Origin: Erysipelotrichaceae bacterium
GTDB taxonomy: Bacteria; Bacillota_I; Bacilli_A; Erysipelotrichales; Erysipelotrichaceae
DNA: 22,435 bases
Direction of reading: 5' to 3'
NCBI GenBank assembly: GCA_900754715.1
Contig: CAAEDX010000226.1
Span: forward strand, 1-22,435
Shown here: in pieces, positions 15,957 to 21,535 of the stretch
Layout: each line of letters starts with the position of its first letter
Numbering within the stretch: the first letter of the stretch is position 1
Position numbers and translations under genes: made by a program
The notes under the pieces: generated by a model
What the model saw: the letters and a program-made list of their open reading frames with translations, nothing else
Database searches by the model: none
Told to the model about the DNA's origin: nothing

Positions 15957-16452
15957 GATGTGGATATAAGATCCCTTTCTCGCGCAGCGCTTCTTTCATC
16001 TGCGCAAACGCGTTCTCATCCGGATAACGGATCGTATGCAGATGGACGCCATGCGTCAGCTGGCTGAGCGGCTCGCTTGCGCGGATGCTTTCCAGAAAAC
16101 GATCGACATCATAGCGGGAAGACAGGTGCAGCTGTCCCACCAGCTCCCCATAGATCGGATGCTCGACGATGACATCCACTGCCGTGCAGCCATAATCCAC
16201 GATGGTATACAGCTCCTCCTGCAGCTGTGCGCGGCCGTGAACGACCGCGATCTTCTTTTCCAGGGGATGGCTTTTTTCCTCCAGCATATATCCTCGCGGC
16301 GTAGCGACGATGTCTATGCCTTTGGCTCTCAGCAATGCCACATCGCCGACGATGATCTGCCGGGACACATGAAACATAGCTGCCAAGGCGCTGGCTGACA
16401 ACGGTTTCTCGCTCGCTCTGATCGCTTCTATGATCTTCTCTCTGCGCTCCAT
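15946..16452 (-). CDS. niaR: Nicotinate-responsive transcriptional repressor NiaR
   Basis: A 168-residue repressor that senses nicotinic acid and controls NAD salvage or nicotinate uptake genes. Residues 4-58 form a winged helix-turn-helix (LSASALAAMFHVSRQIIVGD) and the rest is the 3H domain. The nickel-binding residues known from the family are in place: His72, Glu80, His137 and His139, with the diagnostic EHPIYGEL and LTHGVHLHTI segments. ATG 16452 follows GAGGTGAT. It has its own extended -10 promoter and a terminator, so it is a single-gene unit. No nicotinate transporter or NAD gene is in the window, so its targets are elsewhere. Confidence 0.92.
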   Translation of the reverse strand: MERREKIIEAIRASEKPLSASALAAMFHVSRQIIVGDVALLRAKGIDIVATPRGYMLEEKSHPLEKKIAVVHGRAQLQEELYTIVDYGCTAVDVIVEHPIYGELVGQLHLSSRYDVDRFLESIRASEPLSQLTHGVHLHTIRYPDENAFAQMKEALREKGILYPHQSM

Positions 16453-16471
16453 CTCATCACCTCATGACTAT

Positions 16472-16480
16472 ATTATAGCA
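16472..16480 (-). promoter_or_regulatory. Extended -10 promoter of niaR
   Basis: TGCTATAAT on the minus strand: a perfect -10 with the TGn extension. It overlaps the stop codon of the upstream peptidase gene (16473-16475). No good -35 box is seen, as is usual for extended -10 promoters. Confidence 0.65.
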
Positions 16481-17036
16481 GATTCTGCCCGGAAACCGCC
16501 AGCAGCGACATCGCGTCGGCCAGCACGAGCCATGGGGCGAGCGGCAGCCGGCTGCCGGCCTTACAGCGTTTGCTTATCAGTGCCATGGCGGCGTACAGAC
16601 CGCCCAAAAGCAAGGAAAGCCGCAGCCAGCGCAGGAAGGCCGTTCCTCTCAATATGGCGCAGATCAGACAGAGCTTGATGTCACCGGCGCCGAAACACGG
16701 TTTCCACAGCCGGTTCATCGCCAGCATGATGAACGCGGGAAAGGCAGCCAGGAGCATCTGCGGCAGCGGCGGCTGACCACCCGCAAGCAGGCCTGCCATG
16801 AGCAAGGAGACGCTGAGCAGATCGGGAATGATGAGATGACAACAGTCGATCCGCGCGATGGCCGCTAAGATCAACAGCTGAACATAACGCATGCATGCGC
16901 TGCGCAGATCCGGCGCACAAAAGGACAATGCCCAGATGCCAAAGACCACGAACACCAGTTTGAGCGGATGAAGCGCTGCGCGGTAATGACGCAGCAGCGC
17001 ACGTAAGGCATAGATGCCGCAAAGCAACGAGATCAT
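16473..17036 (-). CDS. Stand-alone prepilin-type (A24) leader peptidase
   Basis: A 187-residue membrane aspartic peptidase of the type IV prepilin peptidase family. The two catalytic aspartates are Asp64 in ARIDCCHLIIPDLL and Asp119 in FGAGDIKL (the GxGD motif), set in about six hydrophobic helices. The N-terminal zinc/methyltransferase domain of classical PilD/ComC is missing, so this form would only cleave. ATG 17036 is chosen because AGGAGG lies seven bases upstream; ATG 17042 is too close to that site. Possible substrates are pseudopilins of a competence or Tad/type IV pilus system, none of which is encoded in this window. Confidence 0.75.
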   Translation of the reverse strand: MISLLCGIYALRALLRHYRAALHPLKLVFVVFGIWALSFCAPDLRSACMRYVQLLILAAIARIDCCHLIIPDLLSVSLLMAGLLAGGQPPLPQMLLAAFPAFIMLAMNRLWKPCFGAGDIKLCLICAILRGTAFLRWLRLSLLLGGLYAAMALISKRCKAGSRLPLAPWLVLADAMSLLAVSGQNLL

Positions 17037-17085
17037 CGTCATCCCTCCTTGCCTTGCACATACGCCCGGCTGGCTGAAATGCCCT

Positions 17086-17117
17086 AAAAAAACATGCACA
17101 TCCTCTGGACATGCATG
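17086..17117 (-). terminator. Intrinsic terminator of the nitroreductase gene
   Basis: Minus strand: CATGCA and TGCATG form a stem around a 13-base loop that can pair a little further, followed by seven T. It lies seven bases after the nitroreductase stop codon and before the peptidase gene. Confidence 0.75.
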
Positions 17118-17124
17118 CTGCGCA

Positions 17125-17661
17125 TCAATAAAACGTCGTGATGTCTGTCACTGCCTTGCGCTGCGGCTTTTGCGGATCGATGTCACGATAGCCGACGCTG
17201 ATGACGCTGACGATCGTTTCTGATTCATCGATATTCAGCAGCCGGCGGATCGCGTCGGCGTCACGAATGCCCATGATCAGGGTGCTCAATCCCAGCTCCT
17301 CGGCCTTCAGCAGCAGATTCATGTTCTGCAGGCCAAGGTCATAGCAGCCCCAGCCATTGCCCAGCTCATTGCTCGCTTCGCCGGTCTTTTCAAAGCCGCT
17401 GCGGTCCTTGACAAAGGTCGTAACGATCAGTACCGGAGCGTCATGTGTGTTTTCCGCGTTGAAACGCGCCAGCCCCTGCTCCTTGAGCTGATCCAGCAGC
17501 GGCTGCGACATCACCACATGATAACGCCCGGTCTGGGAGTTTTTCCAGGTCGGCGCCTGCTGCGCCGCGATGATCATCTGTGTGATCTGTTCCTTGCTCA
17601 CCGGCCGGGCCTGATAGCGGCGGATGCTGCGCCGCTGTTCAAGCAATGCATCAAATTCCAT
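17125..17661 (-). CDS. Nitroreductase-family FMN oxidoreductase
   Basis: A 178-residue flavoprotein of the nitroreductase fold, expected to reduce nitro or quinone-like compounds with NAD(P)H. Marks are the N-terminal RRSIRRYQARPV (FMN phosphate binding), IIAAQQAPTWKNSQTGRYHVV, the helix DLGLQNMNLLLKAEELGLST with IMGIRD, and the closing VISVGYRD. ATG 17661 has GGAGG nine bases upstream; the in-frame ATG 17667 is only three bases from it. Its natural substrate is unknown. It is transcribed in the same direction as the response regulator upstream (56-base gap) and may share its transcript. Confidence 0.86.
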   Translation of the reverse strand: MEFDALLEQRRSIRRYQARPVSKEQITQMIIAAQQAPTWKNSQTGRYHVVMSQPLLDQLKEQGLARFNAENTHDAPVLIVTTFVKDRSGFEKTGEASNELGNGWGCYDLGLQNMNLLLKAEELGLSTLIMGIRDADAIRRLLNIDESETIVSVISVGYRDIDPQKPQRKAVTDITTFY

Positions 17662-17717
17662 GTCCATGCACCTCCATGTCCTCAGTATAAAACGAATCCG
17701 TGCAAAAAGAAAGCATT

Positions 17718-18452
17718 TCACGATCCGGCGGCGCTGGGTTCAGCGCGCATCTCGCCTTTGGTGACCGGCTGATTCCAGCGATATCCGATGTTATGCACGG
17801 TCTCGATACAGCTGCCTTCGTCTTTCAGTGCCTTCTTGAGATTGCTCACATGCACATTCAGCGTGTTCTGCTCCATGATGACGCCACGCTCTTCCCACAG
17901 AAAATTGCAGATCGCGTCACGAAGCACGACAGTCTGTGCGTTTTCCACCAGCAGCCGCAAGATGCGAAACTGCATCTTGGTCAGCGGGATGTTCTCGCCT
18001 TTGCGCCATACGCTCATCCGGCTGAAATCGATCTCCAGGCTGCCGTTCATCACTCGGTTAGGCAGCCGGGTGTTCTGCCATTGCTGACGGCGCATGACCG
18101 CATGCACCCGCGCCATCAGGCTTTCGATCGTGAAGGGCTTGCTGACATAGGCGTCTCCGCCGATCTCATAGCCTCTGATCTGTTCCGGCTCTCCGACCGC
18201 GCTGGTCAGAAAGATGACCGGGGTGCGTTCATACTCCCGGATCTCCCGGCACAGATCAAAACCGCTCCCGTCCTTGAGAAACACATCGATCAGATACAGA
18301 TCGAAGCATCGTGTCTGAATCAGCTGCCAGGCCCTGTGATATGAGCCGGCAGCGGTCAAAGTGATGTCGTATCTTTTCAAGGCCATTGCCAGACTCTTCG
18401 CCATTTCTTCATCATCTTCCACATAAAGCACTTGCAGCTGCTTTTCCGACAT
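17718..18452 (-). CDS. OmpR/PhoB-type response regulator (orphan)
   Basis: A 244-residue two-component regulator. The receiver domain (residues 5-120) has the acidic pair Asp13/Asp14, the phospho-acceptor Asp56, Thr83 and Lys105. The winged helix DNA-binding domain (about 135-228) shows LTKMQFRILRLLVENAQTVV and the recognition helix part NTLNVHVSNLKKALK, ending in TVHNIGYRW. ATG 18452 has AGGAGG eight bases upstream. No histidine kinase gene adjoins it, so its partner is elsewhere. Its own upstream region holds two similar palindromes, suggesting self-regulation. The downstream nitroreductase may be a target or a cotranscribed gene. Confidence 0.9.
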   Translation of the reverse strand: MSEKQLQVLYVEDDEEMAKSLAMALKRYDITLTAAGSYHRAWQLIQTRCFDLYLIDVFLKDGSGFDLCREIREYERTPVIFLTSAVGEPEQIRGYEIGGDAYVSKPFTIESLMARVHAVMRRQQWQNTRLPNRVMNGSLEIDFSRMSVWRKGENIPLTKMQFRILRLLVENAQTVVLRDAICNFLWEERGVIMEQNTLNVHVSNLKKALKDEGSCIETVHNIGYRWNQPVTKGEMRAEPSAAGS

Positions 18453-18482
18453 TTTTTCATCCTCCTGTCATGAAAAACGAAC

Positions 18483-18550
18483 CATCATCTTAAGAATGAT
18501 GCCGCTTCCTTTCTTCCTGTAATACAGAATAGAACACAAATCTTAAGATT
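18483..18550 (-). promoter_or_regulatory. Paired TCTTAAGA palindromes upstream of the response regulator
   Basis: Two copies of the 8-base palindrome TCTTAAGA occur at 18488-18495 and 18541-18548, with centres 53 bases apart (about five helical turns). The first is flanked by CATCAT/ATGATG arms and the second by AA/TT. A possible promoter lies between them (TTAAGA as -35, 16-base spacer, TATTAC as -10, minus strand), but both boxes are weak. Confidence 0.4.
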
Positions 18551-18601
18551 CTCTAAAGAAACAAGCGGAATTTTAACAAAATGCCAGATTAGCGGAAATA
18601 A

Positions 18602-18622
18602 CGCTGAATGTTCATTTCAGCG
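18602..18622 (-). terminator. Weak intrinsic terminator of luxS
   Basis: Minus strand: CGCTGAA, seven-base loop, TTCAGCG, followed by TTATTTCC. The stem is perfect but short and the U-tract is interrupted. It begins two bases after the luxS stop codon. Confidence 0.5.
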
Positions 18623-18624
18623 CA

Positions 18625-19089
18625 TCAGGACGCATAATGCATCGCATCCACGCTCCAGCCTTCCAGCACTTTGGCATAGTCAGCCGCATAAGCTCTGGCC
18701 GCTGGCAGGTCGTGATCCAGGTAATTGCCGCATTCTCGGCTATGCTGCGCGCCGGGAACAGGTCCTTCAAATGAACGGATGAATGCCAGGGCATCCTGGA
18801 CCAGCGCGAGCGCGTCCGCATGCGTCATGGTATCCCTCGTCAGCAGATAAAAGCCGGTACGGCAGCCCATCGGACCGGCATACACGATCGCGTCGCTCCA
18901 GCGGGAATTGCGCACATAGGTCGCCAGCAGATGCTCGAAGGTATGCAATCCGGCATTTTCCAGATAAGGTCCCTGATTGGGCACCACCATGCGCAGATCA
19001 TAGGTGATCACGTCACCGTCGATGCGGGAGATATACATCCCTTTTTGCAGCACGTCATGATTGACGCAGAAACTCTTGATCATCTTCAT
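18625..19089 (-). CDS. luxS: S-ribosylhomocysteine lyase (autoinducer-2 synthesis)
   Basis: A 154-residue metalloenzyme that splits S-ribosylhomocysteine into homocysteine and DPD, the precursor of autoinducer-2, in the activated methyl cycle. The metal ligands are visible as His49 and His53 in GLHTFEHL and Cys120 in SRECGNY. The catalytic Cys76 lies in GPMGCRTGFY, and Glu52 is the general base. Length is typical. ATG 19089 has GGAGG eight bases upstream. No mtn/pfs or methionine gene is next to it. The only element upstream is the terminator of the small gene at 19152, with no separate promoter seen, so expression may depend on read-through. Confidence 0.96.
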   Translation of the reverse strand: MKMIKSFCVNHDVLQKGMYISRIDGDVITYDLRMVVPNQGPYLENAGLHTFEHLLATYVRNSRWSDAIVYAGPMGCRTGFYLLTRDTMTHADALALVQDALAFIRSFEGPVPGAQHSRECGNYLDHDLPAARAYAADYAKVLEGWSVDAMHYAS

Positions 19090-19110
19090 TGTCTTTTCCT
19101 CCTGATATAC

Positions 19111-19146
19111 AAAAAGACATCCATCCGCTGGGGTGAATGTCCTTTT
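19111..19146 (-). terminator. Intrinsic terminator between the small unknown gene and luxS
   Basis: Minus strand: AAAAGGACAT pairs with ATGTCTTTTT (one G-T wobble) around a roughly 15-base loop, with the T-run forming the end of the stem. It lies five bases after the stop codon at 19152 and about 20 bases before the luxS start. Confidence 0.65.
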
Positions 19147-19151
19147 AGTTG

Positions 19152-19457
19152 CTATTTCTGATCTTCCATCGCTTCAGCATAGGTGCGGCGCTCCGGACTC
19201 AGGTTGTCGACATAGTAACGGATGGTCAGGGTGCCGGCACATTTGCTGCGGCTTTTCGGTTCGACGATGAAGCCATCCCCTTCCAGCATCTTGGCGAGCA
19301 TTGCCTTGCAGCATACGTTCAGATTTTTCACGCCCGGTTCACATTCATTCATGAATTCTTTGGCATTCACTTCGATATACAGCCATAATTTATCGTGTGC
19401 TTCACATTTCATGGCCTGCAGACGGTCACAGTATTGTTCGATGCTCCATTTCTCCAT
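19152..19457 (-). CDS. Small protein of unknown function, upstream of luxS
   Basis: A 101-residue soluble protein that I do not recognise. It has six cysteines, including a CC pair at 49-50. A helical first half contains EVNAKEFMNECEPGVKNLNV, and a basic C-terminal part holds VEPKSRSKCAGTLTIRYYVDNLSPE, which looks like two beta strands. No signal peptide or membrane segment is present. ATG 19457 has AAGGAG nine bases upstream, and the gene has a strong promoter, so it is very likely real. A palindrome lies in its leader. It is the only gene between map and luxS. Confidence 0.7.
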   Translation of the reverse strand: MEKWSIEQYCDRLQAMKCEAHDKLWLYIEVNAKEFMNECEPGVKNLNVCCKAMLAKMLEGDGFIVEPKSRSKCAGTLTIRYYVDNLSPERRTYAEAMEDQK

Positions 19458-19476
19458 TCCAAAACACTCCTTTACG

Positions 19477-19491
19477 TTTTGACAATCAAAA
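19477..19491. promoter_or_regulatory. Palindrome in the leader of the small unknown gene
   Basis: TTTTGACAATCAAAA is a perfect 6-3-6 inverted repeat placed about eight bases downstream of the -10 box, around the expected start of transcription. This is a typical operator position. The binding factor is unknown. Confidence 0.4.
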
Positions 19492-19498
19492 CACCTGC

Positions 19499-19527
19499 AT
19501 TATAGCACGTTTCTCAGCATATGACAA
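19499..19527 (-). promoter_or_regulatory. Strong sigma-A promoter of the small unknown gene
   Basis: Minus strand: -35 TTGTCA (19527-19522), 17-base spacer, extended -10 TGCTATAAT ending at 19499. Eleven of twelve consensus positions match in the two boxes. Confidence 0.8.
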
Positions 19528-19535
19528 ATCGGCGC

Positions 19536-20405
19536 TCAATACGCCAGGATCTCCACGCCATGCTCGGTAATGAGCACGGTATGCTCCCATTGCGCGCTGA
19601 GGCTGCCGTCTGCCGTGTAGGCGGTCCAGCCGTTATCCGCGTCGATATACAATTCCCAGCCGCCGGCATTGATCATCGGTTCTACCGTGATCACCATGCC
19701 TGGCGCCAGCACCATACCTGTCCCTCTGCGCCCGATGTGAGGAACGATGGGATCCTCATGGAAGCCATTGCCTACGCCATGGCCGGCAAAGTCGCGAACC
19801 ACGGTATAGCCATTGTGATGCGCGTGTTCCATGATGGCCGCGCCGATATCGCCGACATGCCCCCATGGCCGAATAGCGTCGATGCCGATCTGCAGACACT
19901 CCTTCGTCACTTCGACCAGCCGTCTTGCTTCCTCGCTCACCGCGTCGATCATGAACATGCGCGATGCGTCCGCATAATGCCCCTTATAAATCGTCGTGAC
20001 ATCGACATTGACGATGTCGCCTTCCTGCAGCACGATCGCAGGGTCAGGAATGCCATGACAGACCTCATCATTGACAGAAGTGCAGACGCTCTTGGGGAAC
20101 CCTTCATAATTGAGCGGGGCAGGAATGCCGCCGTGGCGCACCGTATATTCATGCACGATCGTGTTGATCTCCTCTGTCGTCATGCCGGCATGGATGCGCT
20201 GGGCGACCTCATCCAGCACACCGTTGTTGATGGCCGCCGCTTTGCGGATCAGCCGGATATCTTCCGGGCTCTTGATCAGCGTGCGTTCCGGCATCGCATG
20301 CCCTTCCAGCTTCATGACATTATAGCGGTCATCCCACTTCTCATGGCACTGTTTGTACTTTTTGCCGCTGCCGCACCAGCAGCGTGAATTTCTCTGCATA
20401 TTCAT
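19536..20405 (-). CDS. map: Methionine aminopeptidase with N-terminal SEC-C zinc motif
   Basis: A 289-residue type I enzyme that removes the initiator methionine from new proteins. Residues 9-21 (CWCGSGKKYKQCH) form a SEC-C zinc motif, which likely helps ribosome association. The catalytic domain shows His117 in VCHGIPD, and metal ligands Asp135 (NVDVT), Asp146 (HYADASR), His209 (AGHGVG), Glu242 (TVEPM) and Glu274 (QWEHT), a complete set. ATG 20405 has AAAGGTGAT upstream. In many Bacillota map sits in the ribosomal protein cluster; here it is a separate unit with its own extended -10 promoter, so it may be a second copy. Confidence 0.95.
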   Translation of the reverse strand: MNMQRNSRCWCGSGKKYKQCHEKWDDRYNVMKLEGHAMPERTLIKSPEDIRLIRKAAAINNGVLDEVAQRIHAGMTTEEINTIVHEYTVRHGGIPAPLNYEGFPKSVCTSVNDEVCHGIPDPAIVLQEGDIVNVDVTTIYKGHYADASRMFMIDAVSEEARRLVEVTKECLQIGIDAIRPWGHVGDIGAAIMEHAHHNGYTVVRDFAGHGVGNGFHEDPIVPHIGRRGTGMVLAPGMVITVEPMINAGGWELYIDADNGWTAYTADGSLSAQWEHTVLITEHGVEILAY

Positions 20406-20427
20406 CCGTCATCACCTTTGCCATCCC

Positions 20428-20436
20428 ATTATAACA
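20428..20436 (-). promoter_or_regulatory. Extended -10 promoter of map
   Basis: TGTTATAAT on the minus strand: a perfect -10 with TGn extension, 22 bases before the map ATG. No good -35 box is seen. Confidence 0.6.
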
Positions 20437-20478
20437 CAATTCGCGGCGAAATTCGTTGGATACAGCGCTTTGGCAAAT

Positions 20479-20505
20479 AAAAAAGCCGTGTCTTTACACA
20501 CGGCT
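20479..20505 (-). terminator. Intrinsic terminator of the unidentified RNA
   Basis: Minus strand: AGCCGTGT, loop of six, ACACGGCT, then a six-base T-run. The 8-bp stem is perfect, and the element is correctly oriented to end a minus-strand transcript before map. Confidence 0.88.
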
Positions 20506-20624
20506 GCCGCAGGATGAAATGAAAAAGTTGATATTAGGGATAGAGGTCCATCCTGCGGCAAGTTTACCCAACAGGTCGCTGCCTCTCAGAATGCAGTAAC
20601 TGCCGCCAGCTCTCTGTTGTTGGT
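20479..20624 (-). ncRNA. Candidate structured noncoding RNA, family not recognised
   Basis: The 256 bases between prmC and the map promoter hold no gene but are densely structured. From the 5' end on the minus strand: CCAACA (20623-20618) can pair with TGTTGG (20573-20568) and encloses GCAG-TTA-CTGC. Then TGCCGCAGGATG and CATCCTGCGGCA form a perfect 12-bp stem (20505-20516 with 20549-20560) around a 32-base loop, and the terminator follows at once. A GCGGCA in the 5' domain could pair with the same TGCCGC, giving a second fold. An extended -10 box precedes the region. It could be a small regulatory RNA or a riboswitch-like leader. I could not match it to 6S, SRP, T-box or any riboswitch consensus I know. 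Confidence 0.5.
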
Positions 20625-20627
20625 ATT

Positions 20628-20636
20628 ATTTTATCA
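20628..20636 (-). promoter_or_regulatory. Extended -10 element for the candidate RNA
   Basis: TGATAAAAT on the minus strand (five of six -10 matches plus TGn). The start of transcription would be near 20621, at the first helix of the RNA. No clear -35 box is seen, and read-through from prmC remains possible. Confidence 0.4.
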
Positions 20637-20683
20637 TGAAAACCGAAGATCAGTGTGAATTTTATGTAAAAAAAGTCAAATTA

Positions 20684-21535
20684 TTACAGATTGATGTAAA
20701 CAAACAACATCCGATTCTTGCCACTGAGGTCTTTGAGCACCTCGATGCGAGCCTGCGGGAAATAAGAAGCGGCCAGCGCAGAAAGCCGTTCTCCCTGGTC
20801 ATAGCCCATTTCAAACGCCATCATGGCGCGTTCCTTCAGGATGAGATGCGCGCGCGCAAAGATGCGGCGATAGAAATGCAGCCCATCCTCTCCGCCAAAC
20901 AATGCCACATGCGGTTCATAATCGACCACGCTGTGCTCCATCTGCTCATGCGCGGGAATATAGGGCGGGTTAGAGATGAGGATATCCGCGCGGATGCCTT
21001 TTTCGATGAATGGCTCTGCCATGTCTCCGATCAGGAAATCTACATCGGCATCAAGATCAAGCGCGTTTTGTCTGGCCACACGGATGGCTGCCTCGCTGAT
21101 ATCGCTTGCCGTGACATGGATGCCGGGTTCCTCTTTGGCCAGCGCGATGGCGATGGCGCCGCTGCCTGTGCCGATATCGACGGCCTCTGCGGGCTGTCCG
21201 CCAAAGTGTTCATCATATCCGGCAAGGATGTTGGCCACCAGCTCCTCCGTTTCCGGGCGCGGGATCAGCACATCCTCATTGACGGTGAAGCGATAGCCAT
21301 AAAACCACTCGAAGCCGAGCACATGACCAAGCGGTTCACCTTTTTCCATGCGGCAGATCCCTTCTTCAAAGCGTGTCAGGAGCCCGGGATCGACCGGCTC
21401 ATCGTATTCCATGTACAGGTTATGTGCCTCCATGTTGGCCAGCTCCAGCATGAGCAGCTGCGCAGCCTGTTCGCCCTGTCCCGCTTCATACAGCCGCTGG
21501 CGTGCCTGCTGCAGGACCTTGCGGTAAGTCGCCAT
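20684..21535 (-). CDS. prmC: Release factor glutamine methyltransferase
   Basis: A 283-residue SAM-dependent enzyme that methylates the glutamine of the GGQ motif in release factors, made by the adjacent gene. The N-terminal helical domain spans residues 1-75. VLIPRPETEELV leads into the Rossmann fold with motif I DIGTGSGAIAIALA (120-133), VTASDISEAA, and the substrate-binding NPPY at 189-192. The ATG at 21535 shares one base with the prfA stop codon (TGATG), so translation is coupled. A GTG one codon upstream is possible but less likely. The prfA-prmC pair is the standard order. Confidence 0.96.
   Translation of the reverse strand: MATYRKVLQQARQRLYEAGQGEQAAQLLMLELANMEAHNLYMEYDEPVDPGLLTRFEEGICRMEKGEPLGHVLGFEWFYGYRFTVNEDVLIPRPETEELVANILAGYDEHFGGQPAEAVDIGTGSGAIAIALAKEEPGIHVTASDISEAAIRVARQNALDLDADVDFLIGDMAEPFIEKGIRADILISNPPYIPAHEQMEHSVVDYEPHVALFGGEDGLHFYRRIFARAHLILKERAMMAFEMGYDQGERLSALAASYFPQARIEVLKDLSGKNRMLFVYINL

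Noticed and set aside
19521..20387. Long plus-strand open frame of 288 codons
   Set aside because: It is antisense to map, whose catalytic residues are all present on the minus strand.
20479..20624. T-box leader or small SRP RNA at the structured region
   Set aside because: An AGAGAGCTGG block near the 5' end recalls T-box stem I, but the diagnostic TGG-x-ACC antiterminator bulge is absent and no aminoacyl-tRNA synthetase or amino acid gene follows. The GGAAG/AGCAG core of SRP RNA is also missing.
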